Assembly (NCBI GenBank): GCA_023411395.1
Contig: JAEYOV010000050.1
Span: forward strand, 1-64,000
Direction of reading: 5' to 3'
Origin: Bacillota bacterium
GTDB lineage: Bacteria > Bacillota > Clostridia > Christensenellales > Aristaeellaceae
Length of the DNA stretch: 64,000 bases
Within the stretch, counting starts at the first letter, position 1. Each line of letters opens with the position of its first letter. A program made the position numbers and the translations under genes. Under the pieces are notes generated by a model. It saw only the letters and a program-made list of their open reading frames with translations. It had not been told where the DNA came from and did no database searches. Below, piece by piece: positions 53,623 through 62,725 of this stretch.

Positions 53623-53688
53623 CTGGATGCACTCCCGAACTATAGCGTTTGGATGTATGCAGACCCAACATATGGGATGATTCCAAAA

Positions 53689-54348
53689 TCAGCGGCTGAG
53701 AAGATCCACCAATGCCTGAAGGCCGCTTTCCGGGCTCGTCAGGAATTTCCCCCGGTACACTTCCGGCAAGCTCGCTGCCGCGCGGGCCATGGATGCCTGG
53801 GCCAGCACAATCATATCCTTTTCCTGTGCGATTTTAAGAAAACACTTTTGCAGGAGCGTGTCATACCCCGCAAAATCGCACTTGGCCAGCAATTCTCCCG
53901 CGTCTTTCATGAGAAGGCTCTCCAATTGCATATCGCTGTGAAGTTCTCCGGCCATGCGCCGGATCAGGGAAAGCGTGGGCCGCAGGGTGGATGGAAGGGT
54001 AGCGCAGACCATAACGCTCCCGCCCATGCGCGCCGCCTGCCGGGCCATGGGCTCGTCGATGCGCAGGAAGAGCATAGGGAAGATATTCCTCGCTTCCTCC
54101 ACCAATTCCCCCAATGAGGAACAGGCGCAGATCATGGCGTCCGGCCCGGCAAGAGCCGCCTCCTGAGCCAGGGAAAAGAAGCGGCGTCGCACATTTTCCG
54201 TGATCCTGCCCGCCTGGTTGATCTCCGGCAGGAGGCTTTCGTCCAGATAATTGCGCACGGCCAGCTCCGGCATCATCCCCTTGAGCAGGTTCTTCAGCGC
54301 CTCAATGGTGGCGGAGGTGGTATGAATGATTGCGGCAGCCTTGCCCAT
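53689..54348 (-). CDS. Asp/Glu racemase-family protein
   Basis: A 219-residue protein of the aspartate/glutamate/hydantoin racemase superfamily. Cysteines in MICACSSLGE and in MVCATLPSTL are the two catalytic positions of the family. Members include racemases, maleate isomerases and decarboxylases, so amino-acid racemisation is not assured. ATG 54348 is supported by GGGAGA 6 nt upstream; a longer in-frame version would run through the hairpin at 54443-54476. It lies between the SBP gene and the aldolase gene, suggesting an isomerase step in acid-sugar breakdown. Confidence 0.75.
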   Translation of the reverse strand: MGKAAAIIHTTSATIEALKNLLKGMMPELAVRNYLDESLLPEINQAGRITENVRRRFFSLAQEAALAGPDAMICACSSLGELVEEARNIFPMLFLRIDEPMARQAARMGGSVMVCATLPSTLRPTLSLIRRMAGELHSDMQLESLLMKDAGELLAKCDFAGYDTLLQKCFLKIAQEKDMIVLAQASMARAAASLPEVYRGKFLTSPESGLQALVDLLSR

Positions 54349-54442
54349 GGAATCTCCCTTCCCTGCGCGAAAATCCCCCAAAACGTTGGATGTATTCATG
54401 CCTTGATTGATAAAAGCCTTTTCCTGCCGGCCTTGATACAAG

Positions 54443-54476
54443 GGGAGGGAGCTAACGGAACCGCTAACTCCCTCCC
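54443..54476 (-). promoter_or_regulatory. Stem-loop behind the importer D SBP gene
   Basis: GGGAGGGAG (54443-54451) and CTCCCTCCC (54468-54476) are perfect 9-bp arms around a 16-nt loop that can form a further CGG/CCG pair. It lies in the 171-nt gap between the SBP stop and the racemase-family start and has no T-run after it. Confidence 0.7.
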
Positions 54477-54519
54477 GTGCATTCACTAGAGACATCTTGC
54501 GCCTGCGTCGCGCCGCTGC

Positions 54520-55845
54520 TTATTCACCAAAGATAAATTTCTCGGCTTCAATGGCGGCCTCGATCTTTGTCGCGGCAGCTTCCAGCACCGTGAGGGGATC
54601 AGTGGCCTCAAAGGTCTTCATGATGGAGTTGACGGCGTCATCCTTGAAGCTGGCGGCATTGCGGCAGTAGACGTGGTTGCGGGTGCCCTTGGTGTAGTTC
54701 ATCTGATCCAGCACCTCCGCCCAGCCCACGGACTCGGACATGGCGGGATTCTCGTTGGCGGCGATGGCGCACATCACGTCTTTTTGCTCCACGGCCCAAA
54801 TGGCGGCGCCTTCGGTGGCCAGGAACTCAGCCAGCAGCGTGGCCTCCTTGGGATGCGCGGTGCCGAAGGGCACGGTGCATACGAACCCGCCGCCCCAGGC
54901 GCCCCTCTGCCCCTCGGGCGCGGAAGGCCCGGCGGGCAGGGCGAATACGCCGTAATCCACATTGACTTCCGTATTGTATTTGGCAATGGTGGCGATGTAG
55001 TTGCATGTATGGCCGTACATGGCAACCTTGCCGGAGAGGAAAAGGTCCTGTGCGCCGCCGGCGTTGGCTGCATCGGTGGCCTGCACCTTTTCCTTGCCGT
55101 AGCGGTCGGCGAACCACTTCATGAAGGTGAGAGCCTCCACGTTTTCCTTGCTGGCCAGGTTCACCTTGTCAGGGTTCAGATTGTCGTCAAAGATGCTGTT
55201 TGAACCGTTATCCATGGCAATGGTGTCAAAGCCGAAGTTGCCAAGGGTAGGATAGAAAGCCAGCATGTAGTTGGCGTCGCCCGTCATGGCCTCGTCCAGC
55301 TTCACGCAGGCGCTTTGGAAGTCTTCCCAGGTCCCTATGTCTTCCACCTTCACGCCGGCTTTTTCAAACATGGCCTTGTTGTAGTACACAAGCCGTGTGT
55401 CGGTGTTGAAGGGGATGCCGTACACGCCGCCGTTCCAAACGGCCATGTCCCAGTACTTCTCATAGAACTTGGCCTGGGTGTCGGGAGCGAGGTATTCGGT
55501 GATGTTGGCGGCCTGATTCCGCATGGCTTTCACAGCCGCGTCTTCCATGGCGGTGATGACAACGGCGGCGGGGTTGCCGGCGGTGACGGAGGCAATCATC
55601 TTCGTCTCGATATCGCCGTAGGGAACGTACACATATTCCACCTGAATGCCCTGGTCCTTGTACTTCTCATTGAAGGTTGCGCAGATCTTTTCGATGGTGG
55701 GGCGGCGCTGTTCACTGCCCCAGTGGGCCCAGAAGCGCAAGGTGATGGCATCCTCCGCAAAGGCAGGGGCGGCCATGGCAAGCGTCATCGCCAGCAGCAT
55801 TACAAGGCTTACCAGTAGGGCGGCCATACGACGGGTTTTGTTCAT
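54520..55845 (-). CDS. Sugar ABC transporter substrate-binding protein (importer D)
   Basis: A 441-residue family-1 solute-binding protein. The signal peptide runs to APAFAED, with an AFA-ED site and no lipobox cysteine. Mature motifs TLRFWAHWGSEQRR, GNPAAVVITAMED, YGIPFNTDTRLVYYNKAMFEKAG and FLSGKVAMYGHT are typical of MalE/UgpB-type proteins. GGAGGAG precedes the ATG. It has its own near-consensus promoter although its likely permeases lie about 5 kb upstream, so the SBP can be made in excess. It heads the kinase/aldolase/GH38 operon. Confidence 0.92.
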   Translation of the reverse strand: MNKTRRMAALLVSLVMLLAMTLAMAAPAFAEDAITLRFWAHWGSEQRRPTIEKICATFNEKYKDQGIQVEYVYVPYGDIETKMIASVTAGNPAAVVITAMEDAAVKAMRNQAANITEYLAPDTQAKFYEKYWDMAVWNGGVYGIPFNTDTRLVYYNKAMFEKAGVKVEDIGTWEDFQSACVKLDEAMTGDANYMLAFYPTLGNFGFDTIAMDNGSNSIFDDNLNPDKVNLASKENVEALTFMKWFADRYGKEKVQATDAANAGGAQDLFLSGKVAMYGHTCNYIATIAKYNTEVNVDYGVFALPAGPSAPEGQRGAWGGGFVCTVPFGTAHPKEATLLAEFLATEGAAIWAVEQKDVMCAIAANENPAMSESVGWAEVLDQMNYTKGTRNHVYCRNAASFKDDAVNSIMKTFEATDPLTVLEAAATKIEAAIEAEKFIFGE

Positions 55846-55945
55846 GAGTGTCTCCTCCTTTTTTCTATGTTCATGTGAAGCAACCGCTTAACACATTGAA
55901 ACCTGGGAGACGGGACCTGTTTCTCTGCTTGTTTCAGTACTTCTT

Positions 55946-55973
55946 ATTATACATGGCCGGCCGTCAATGTCAA
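55946..55973 (-). promoter_or_regulatory. Near-consensus promoter of the importer D SBP operon
   Basis: On the minus strand TTGACA (55968-55973) and TATAAT (55946-55951), both perfect, with a 16-nt spacer containing the palindrome GGCCGGCC. This is the strongest promoter in the window by eye. The surrounding gap 55846-56074 holds no gene. Confidence 0.85.
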
Positions 55974-56074
55974 GGCTATTTTTTAGATTTTTTCATTTTG
56001 GTTCATATTATTTCATTACGAGAGCCGAAAAGTGATATGACTATCCCTTGTTTTTCAACTATTGCAACAAAACA

Positions 56075-58471
56075 TCATTCAAGTTCCAAAAGATCCACTG
56101 AGCTGCACGTATCCTCCGGGGCGATGCGCAGGGTCGTCAACCGGCAGGGCTCACACTTCGCCGGATACCGCTTTCCCGCGTACGTAAGGCTGCCCTCGCA
56201 AGGCGTGCCCTTCAGGCATTGCAGCCTGGCAATAAGGCCGCCGTCTTCCCCCTGCTTGAGCAGATGGACCATGGCTCCCTCCAGCCCGTCCTTTTGAAAC
56301 AGGGAGGCCTGGCGCAGCGTCTCGCCGCCTTCGTGCTGATTGTCGGCAAGAACCTCGATTGTCCGGTGGAAGCTTTGCGCGGCGCTGACCCTGTCCACCC
56401 GCTCCATTTCCTCTCCGTGAGGCCAAAGCCGCAGGGAAAACTGCTGCTCCTTCAGGTCGCAATAAGCGTATTCCCTGTCTTTTGATGGCGTTTCTCCCGA
56501 TCCAAAGGCATGGATAGGAGTACGGGAGATGAGCACCTCATAGGCGCCCTCCTCCACCCTGTACCCATACTTGGCTTCATTGATGACAAGCATGGAAGCA
56601 TCCTCCCCTATAAGATCGCAGTACCGCTGGCAATGCTTTTCCACCTGCGCAAGATAGGGGCGGGCCTGCTCGCTGTACGGGCCTTCGGCCAGAATGCCTG
56701 AGAACAAGGGAGAAAAAGGAAAGCGCAGCACGGTCATGGTGTGCCTTTGGCGGTTTTGAAGCCTGGCCTCCACCGTAACGAAGGGATCGTCTTTGCAAAG
56801 CGACCAAATGAAAACCGCTTCGCTATGCTCATATTCCATGCGGATGAACAGGGAAGTGCGGACGCAGCCCGCCTCCAGCACGATCATTTCCTTCAGAACA
56901 TAATCCCCGAGGCGGGCGCCGATTTCACCCTTGGCCCCCCAGGTATCCCGCTTGTCCTCATACACAGATAATGTCACAGGGCCCGAAAGGAATTCCCGCC
57001 CGGTTTCCTTATTCAGGAAACGTATGATACAGCCGGTCTGCTCGTCAGCCTCCAGGCGCAGGAAACGGTTCTCCAGTACGTTCCTTTCGCAGTTCATCTT
57101 TTCCATGGGGATACAGGCGGTTTCGGGAATCATGCGGTATACCGCGTAACCAAAGGCAGGCACGCTGGCCCTGAACACCAGATGCTTCCTGGAATCGGGG
57201 GATACGAGATCCCTGCTTGAAAAATCATAGGGAATCTCCATGCCCCCGGCATCCTTGAGCCGCATGGGGTGCTTGCTGCGCCAGTAAATGTCCGCATCCA
57301 CAACGCCGTCATAGGCTGTGCCGCAGGTGTTGACCAACAGCAGCGGGAAGCCGTCCCCCCTTGTGTCAACGGCGGCGGACACCGCCTGCAATGCGCTTCC
57401 GATAACTTCCCGGCCCGCCGAGAGGCAGCGCCGCATATCATCGCAGGCGTCATCCCGGGCTTCCCTCCGGGCGGTTCCCGCCAGGGTATCGTGAAATTGC
57501 TGGAACAAAAGCAATTGCCACGCTTCCCGCAGCGCATCCGCGGGGTAGGGAAAGCCAAACCCCATGGCAAGAGCGGACAGGGTTTCCGCCTTTTGAAGAA
57601 GCTCCTCCGCAAGGCGGCACAGGCGTTTGATCTCACTGTCCGAGGTTATGCAGCCCGGCAAACAGCCTTCTATTTCCCCCTGGAATGCGGGAAGCGCCTG
57701 AACATCGACGCTATGGAAAAATTCTTCAAGGCTGCCGTTTCGTATGCCGGCATGCGGATATTCCTTTTGCAGCTCCCGAATCGCCTTGATGTTTTCAACG
57801 GTAGGCCCGCCGCCGTGGTTCCCCACACCGTAGAACACGGGCAGCAGGGGGATATTGTGCTCCGCCATGGCCGCAAGACTCTTTTGCAGGTTATCCACAA
57901 TGGCCGTCTTCGTCCAGGCGCAGTATTCCCCCTGTATCCTGCAGGCCTTCACCTGGGAGCCGTCCTCATCCAGCCAGGAGAATACGGGCGCGGGCAGCGC
58001 CGCCTCCCAAGGCTGGGGGCGCATGAACACGTACCCGGTTAACCGCTGTCCCTGAAAAATTTTGGGCAATCCGCTGCTATGCCCAAAAGAATCGACGTGA
58101 TAGGCGGTTTCGGCCATTTTTGAAAATGCCTTCAAAAAATACCGCTGGCCGTAAAGCCCCTGCCGGACCATGCTTTCCCCGCCGGGGATGTTCACATCCG
58201 GCTCCACCCACCAGCCGCCGGCAAGGTGCCAGCGGCCCTCCTTCACCCGCTCAAGGATCACTTTGAATATTTGGGGGCAGTTTTTTTGCATCCAGGCATA
58301 GAAAACGGCGGAGCTTGCGGTAAATTCAAATTCGGGAAACTCCTCCATACGCATAAGGACCGACGCAAAAGTGGATTTCACTTCCTGAAGGCCTTCCCTG
58401 TCCCGCCAAAGCCACACCGGATCGATATGGGAGTTGCCGATCATGATCACGGAGCCTTCATTTATCTGCAT
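56075..58471 (-). CDS. GH38 alpha-mannosidase
   Basis: A 798-residue GH38 enzyme. The metal site reads GNSHIDPVW (H15, D17; the first His of HxHxD is Asn13) and the nucleophile is D127 in YHVDSFGHS. The substrate-site WWVEPDVNIPGGES, helical middle and beta-sandwich C-terminus are intact. It is a tandem relative of the next gene upstream (58458) and overlaps it by 14 nt, so the two are coupled. No signal peptide. The pair may cut different alpha-mannosidic linkages. Confidence 0.93.
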   Translation of the reverse strand: MQINEGSVIMIGNSHIDPVWLWRDREGLQEVKSTFASVLMRMEEFPEFEFTASSAVFYAWMQKNCPQIFKVILERVKEGRWHLAGGWWVEPDVNIPGGESMVRQGLYGQRYFLKAFSKMAETAYHVDSFGHSSGLPKIFQGQRLTGYVFMRPQPWEAALPAPVFSWLDEDGSQVKACRIQGEYCAWTKTAIVDNLQKSLAAMAEHNIPLLPVFYGVGNHGGGPTVENIKAIRELQKEYPHAGIRNGSLEEFFHSVDVQALPAFQGEIEGCLPGCITSDSEIKRLCRLAEELLQKAETLSALAMGFGFPYPADALREAWQLLLFQQFHDTLAGTARREARDDACDDMRRCLSAGREVIGSALQAVSAAVDTRGDGFPLLLVNTCGTAYDGVVDADIYWRSKHPMRLKDAGGMEIPYDFSSRDLVSPDSRKHLVFRASVPAFGYAVYRMIPETACIPMEKMNCERNVLENRFLRLEADEQTGCIIRFLNKETGREFLSGPVTLSVYEDKRDTWGAKGEIGARLGDYVLKEMIVLEAGCVRTSLFIRMEYEHSEAVFIWSLCKDDPFVTVEARLQNRQRHTMTVLRFPFSPLFSGILAEGPYSEQARPYLAQVEKHCQRYCDLIGEDASMLVINEAKYGYRVEEGAYEVLISRTPIHAFGSGETPSKDREYAYCDLKEQQFSLRLWPHGEEMERVDRVSAAQSFHRTIEVLADNQHEGGETLRQASLFQKDGLEGAMVHLLKQGEDGGLIARLQCLKGTPCEGSLTYAGKRYPAKCEPCRLTTLRIAPEDTCSSVDLLELE

Positions 58472-60920
58472 GTGCTTTCATCTCCAGCATGTTCACAGGG
58501 GCGACCGTTCCCGATGCGAACAAGAGCGTTTTGATCTCATGGGCGCCAAGGGAAACCTCAAATGCCTGTCCGGCAATGAACAAGGTGGTTCGCGTGGGCT
58601 CCCCTTCCGTCTCGTTAAGCCGCAGGATGAGCCCATCCCCGTCCTCCCATTTTTTCAGCGCGCCCAGGCGGACATTCTCCGCCGCGATGCGAAGGAAGCT
58701 GTGGGGGACATCCGCCGGAAGTGCGCCGGGATGGAAGGTATCCACCAGACAGAGGGGCGGGCCCGACAGGCGGTCGGCAAGTGCCGCCATCTCGCACACG
58801 GGCCGGGGCGATCCGTGCGGGGACATCAAAAAGGTGAAGGCGTGCTCCCCCAGATCCGTATATTCGTAGGTGTCGTGCCCGTTTTGCCAGCCAACGCAGT
58901 TCCCCTGGGCAAAAATGGCGCTTCTAAGAAGGCTCAGGCGTAATTGACCGGCTTCCATGGAAAATCCGTATACGCCGTCATTGGCCACCGTGAGGCCCCG
59001 GCCTTCCCCGTCATGGGCGTCCACAAACCGGTGCATGTAAAATTCCTCGCCCATCTCACTCCTGAGCATGGTTCCGTAGGGCGATTCGCTTAGGGTGCTT
59101 TGTGCCCCGCAGGCAAGGGGGAGGTGAAGCTTCAACTGCTTCCAGGGACCGTCCCAAACCAAGCGGACGGATATGCGAAGATGGTCTTCGCCGCCGTCCA
59201 ATGTGTACAGGAGTTCCAGGCGGCACACGCTCAAGCGCTTTCTGACCCGAATCACCTGGCGCAACGGCCCCCGCTCCACCAGCGCCGCTTCCTCCGTCCG
59301 GGCCTCCTCCGGAAGCTGGCCGTAGGCCCGTTCGGGCGTCCCGTGTCCCCAGCTGTCGCGCTCGTCCGCCCAGACGCGAAAGGCCATATCCCCAGAAAAC
59401 GCCTGGTAGCCCGTTGCCCTGTCCATCAGGGAACACAAATCGCCCTGCTCATTCCAGAGCGCGATGATGTGGCTGTTTTCAAGGCGCAGTTCCCCGCCTT
59501 CATGGGAAGGCGCTGAGGCAAAGGAAGGGACCTGTGCGCAGGCCCGCACCAAACGCACCCCAAAGGGCGGCAGATCGCAGTGGAAAAGCACCCTGCGGCG
59601 TCCGCCCAGGCGGTACCACATCATGGTACAGGCCTGCTTGTCCCGCTGGTAGACAATCTCCCGCCCGCCCTCATCCCGCAGGGTAAGCGGGTCATTGCAG
59701 AACCAGTTGAGTTCCGTATCGATGATCCCACGCCAGGGATGGGGGCTGTCGTTGATGAGCAGGATGGGCATGCCCTCTCCCCGGGTGTCCAGCCGCCCGG
59801 CCAAACGCTGCACCGCGATTTGGCTGATTTCCTCCGCCTGGGCCGTCACGCCGCCGACATCCGCAAGCGCGTTGTCCCGGGCCGCTCGGATGCACGTGCC
59901 GCCCATCGTATCGTGGAACTGGCAAAAGAGCAGCCGCCGCCACAAGGGTTCCAGGGCGGCAAAGCGGAAATGAAAGCCATCCCCCGCAAGGGATGCCATG
60001 GAAAGCAGCCGCTCCGCCCGCAAGAGCGCCTGTTCCGCCCTGCGCACATGCTGCTTGTAGAGATGGTCGATGCTGTAGCAGCCGCCGTTGACCTTTTCCA
60101 AATAAGCCGTCAGTGTCTCCGCCTGACAGCCCTGCACCTGATCAAAGAATGCGCCCAGTGTGGAAAAGCGCAGCTCCACATGCGGATACTCCGGCTGGAG
60201 CGTGCGTATGGCCTCAATGTTGGCGATGGTTGGCCCTCCGCCATGGTTGCCCACCCCGTAAAAGCAGGGCAAGGCAGGGTAACGGTCCAATTGCGCCAAG
60301 GTGGCCTCAATGTTTTCGCGGGCAGGCTCCAAAAACCAGCAGGTGTATTCCGCCGGCAGGCTGAGGGCCGTGACACGGCTCCCGTCGGGGGAACGCCAGG
60401 AGACCAGCGGAACGGGATCCTTCATATATTTATGTTCGGACCGGGTCAGGGAAGGGCGCATGAACAGGTATTTGTCCAGGCCGCATTTGAGTAAAATCTG
60501 CGGCAGCATGGGATTATGGCCGAAGGAATCCACATTGGAGCCAATGCCGGCCATTTTCCCGAAGGTTTTCAAAAAATACCGCTGCCCGTACAGCCCCTGG
60601 CGCACAAATGCTTCCCCGCAGGGGAGGTTGCAATCAGGCTCCACCCACCAGCCTCCGGTGATCTCAAAACGCCCCTCCTTCACCCGCTCCCTGATCTTTT
60701 CAAGCAGGGCAGGCTCTGCCTCCTCCAAAAACTGAAAAAAGGCGGCGGAGGTACAGGTGAAGCAGAAATCGGGAAACTCCTCCATCCGCTGGATAGCGGA
60801 GGCGAAGGTGGCCTTCACCTCCTGCATCCCTTCCTCCCGTGTCCAGAACCAAACCGGGTCAATATGGGAATTGCCGATCATATGCAGCACTTTGCGTTCC
60901 ATGTAGCGGTCTCCGTTCAT
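58458..60920 (-). CDS. GH38 alpha-mannosidase (tandem copy)
   Basis: An 820-residue GH38 enzyme with the same layout as its neighbour: GNSHIDPVWFW (H19, D21, with Asn in place of the first His), WWVEPDCNLPCGEA and nucleophile D131 in SNVDSFGHN. Two starts are possible: ATG 60920 with AAGGA at 7 nt, or ATG 60902 with GGAGA at 7 nt. It lies 27 nt behind the importer D permease gene, linking these mannosidases to that importer. Confidence 0.93.
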   Translation of the reverse strand: MNGDRYMERKVLHMIGNSHIDPVWFWTREEGMQEVKATFASAIQRMEEFPDFCFTCTSAAFFQFLEEAEPALLEKIRERVKEGRFEITGGWWVEPDCNLPCGEAFVRQGLYGQRYFLKTFGKMAGIGSNVDSFGHNPMLPQILLKCGLDKYLFMRPSLTRSEHKYMKDPVPLVSWRSPDGSRVTALSLPAEYTCWFLEPARENIEATLAQLDRYPALPCFYGVGNHGGGPTIANIEAIRTLQPEYPHVELRFSTLGAFFDQVQGCQAETLTAYLEKVNGGCYSIDHLYKQHVRRAEQALLRAERLLSMASLAGDGFHFRFAALEPLWRRLLFCQFHDTMGGTCIRAARDNALADVGGVTAQAEEISQIAVQRLAGRLDTRGEGMPILLINDSPHPWRGIIDTELNWFCNDPLTLRDEGGREIVYQRDKQACTMMWYRLGGRRRVLFHCDLPPFGVRLVRACAQVPSFASAPSHEGGELRLENSHIIALWNEQGDLCSLMDRATGYQAFSGDMAFRVWADERDSWGHGTPERAYGQLPEEARTEEAALVERGPLRQVIRVRKRLSVCRLELLYTLDGGEDHLRISVRLVWDGPWKQLKLHLPLACGAQSTLSESPYGTMLRSEMGEEFYMHRFVDAHDGEGRGLTVANDGVYGFSMEAGQLRLSLLRSAIFAQGNCVGWQNGHDTYEYTDLGEHAFTFLMSPHGSPRPVCEMAALADRLSGPPLCLVDTFHPGALPADVPHSFLRIAAENVRLGALKKWEDGDGLILRLNETEGEPTRTTLFIAGQAFEVSLGAHEIKTLLFASGTVAPVNMLEMKAHADK

Positions 60921-60947
60921 TTTTCTATCCTTGCGGCAAAAGGGGTG

Positions 60948-61832
60948 CTATCCTTTGATTCCCCCCGCGGCAACGCCCTGGATGATATACCTTTGCAGGC
61001 AGGCATACACGATCACCGTGGGCAGAAGCACAAGCAATGAAGCCGCCATGAATTTCTGCCACTCCACTCCGGCTGTGCCGCGGAAGGAGCGCAGCCCCAA
61101 CTGCAAGGTATACATGCTCTCCTTGTCCAGATACAGCATGGGGCTGAAGTAGTCGTTCCATTTGGCGTTGAACTCGAAGACCGCGATGGTGGTCAGAACC
61201 GGCTTGCACATGGGAAGGAGGATGCGGGCAAATATGGTCAACTCGTTGGCCCCTTCGATTTTTGCCGCCTCGTTGTAGGCCATAGGGACGGTCAGGAAGA
61301 ATTGCCGCAACAGGAAAATATAATAAGCGCTGGCTCCGAACGCCGGAACGATCAGGGGGAGGTACGTGCCCACCCATCCGAAGCCGGAAAACATGACGTA
61401 TGTTGGAATCATCGTCACCATGCCGGGAATCATCATGGTGCCTAAAACCGCCAGGAAGATCGCATCCCGGCCCCTGAAGCGTATCTTGGCAAAGCCATAG
61501 GCCACCAGGGAGTTCGATAGCAATGTACCCGCCAGGCAGCTTAAGGTGATGAAAACGGAGTTTTTCAGGTAGGTGCTGAAAGGCCCGGAGTTCCAAGCTT
61601 TGATAAAGTTGTCGAACTGCCAGTCCCGGGGAATGAAGGAAGAGTTGACCATCACTTCCGCGTCGCTTTTCAAAGCGGTGGACAGCATCCACACCAGCGG
61701 GATCAGGACGATCACCGCCCCCGCAGCCAAAAGGAGCGTGGCCACGGCACGGCCTGCCGCCTGCTGCCTGCGCCTGGAATGATGGAAGCCGGCGGTCCGC
61801 ACGGAGCCGGTTTTCTCAATGTTCAGGTTCAT
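60948..61832 (-). CDS. Sugar ABC transporter permease, MalG-like (importer D)
   Basis: A 294-residue inner-membrane protein with six hydrophobic segments. EAA loop YNEAAKIEGANELTIF is near residue 195 and the C-terminus reads LQRYIIQGVAAGGIKG. The start overlaps the preceding permease stop (ATGA), with GGGGGC upstream. No SBP gene is adjacent; the likely partner is at 54520. Confidence 0.92.
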   Translation of the reverse strand: MNLNIEKTGSVRTAGFHHSRRRQQAAGRAVATLLLAAGAVIVLIPLVWMLSTALKSDAEVMVNSSFIPRDWQFDNFIKAWNSGPFSTYLKNSVFITLSCLAGTLLSNSLVAYGFAKIRFRGRDAIFLAVLGTMMIPGMVTMIPTYVMFSGFGWVGTYLPLIVPAFGASAYYIFLLRQFFLTVPMAYNEAAKIEGANELTIFARILLPMCKPVLTTIAVFEFNAKWNDYFSPMLYLDKESMYTLQLGLRSFRGTAGVEWQKFMAASLLVLLPTVIVYACLQRYIIQGVAAGGIKG

Positions 61833-62725
61833 TTATCGGTGCCCCCTTCGTAATGCACCCACTTTTTCGAGGCGATCATCTGGACCAGGGTGAACGCCAT
61901 GATGATGGCAAACAGGATCCAGGCCATGGAGCTTGCCTTGCCCATGGACTGATCCTTGAATGCGGTCAGGAAGAGATACAGGTTGTAGAACATCAGCGAT
62001 TTGCCGGGCCCGCCGTTTTCCACCATGATGTAGGCCGAGTCATATACCTGGAACGCTCCGCTGATGCCGGTGACCATCACGAAAAAGAGCGTGGGGGATA
62101 TCATGGGCAAAGTGATATGCCGGAATTTTTTCAGGCCCACGGCGCCATCCAATTCCCCCGCCTCGTACAGGTCGGCCGGCACGCCCTGCAGCGCGGCCAG
62201 CAACAGTATCATGGTGCCGCCGGTGCTCCAAAGGCGCATGATGATCAGTGCGGGCTTTGTCCACGTGGCGTCATACAGCCAGGCCGGCCCCCTGGCGCCC
62301 AGCAGCCGCAGGGCGTTGTTCAAAAGGCCGCTGGTGGGGTCGAAGATCCATTGCCACAAAAGGAAGACGGCAACCCCGGACAAAACCGAGGGCAGATAAT
62401 AGATCGTACGGAAGAAGGACATGAACTTGACCCGCATGTTCATGAGCAATGCCAGGATCACGGCCACCGTGATCACCAGCGGCACGCTGAAGGCAACGTA
62501 ATACAGCGTGTTGCCCAGGCTCTTCAGGAACATATCGTCCTGGGTGAAAAGGGCGATGTAGTTGTTCACGCCGTACCACTTTTGGACCGCGGTAATGTTG
62601 TAATACGTAAAGGAGGTGAATAGGGAGAAGATCATGGGAAACGCGGTGAACAGGCCAAAGCCGATCAGATAGGGGGAGATGAACGCGAAGCCCTTCAGGT
62701 TTTCGCGCCGCTCGTTGCGGGTCAT
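61829..62725 (-). CDS. Sugar ABC transporter permease, MalF-like (importer D)
   Basis: A 298-residue inner-membrane protein with six hydrophobic segments and EAA loop YEAGELDGAVGLKKF near residue 190. FAFISPYLIGFGLFTAFPMIFSLF is the typical N-terminal segment of UgpA/MalF-type sugar permeases. The start overlaps the stop of the small membrane-protein gene (ATGA), so translation is coupled. Confidence 0.92.
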   Translation of the reverse strand: MTRNERRENLKGFAFISPYLIGFGLFTAFPMIFSLFTSFTYYNITAVQKWYGVNNYIALFTQDDMFLKSLGNTLYYVAFSVPLVITVAVILALLMNMRVKFMSFFRTIYYLPSVLSGVAVFLLWQWIFDPTSGLLNNALRLLGARGPAWLYDATWTKPALIIMRLWSTGGTMILLLAALQGVPADLYEAGELDGAVGLKKFRHITLPMISPTLFFVMVTGISGAFQVYDSAYIMVENGGPGKSLMFYNLYLFLTAFKDQSMGKASSMAWILFAIIMAFTLVQMIASKKWVHYEGGTDK

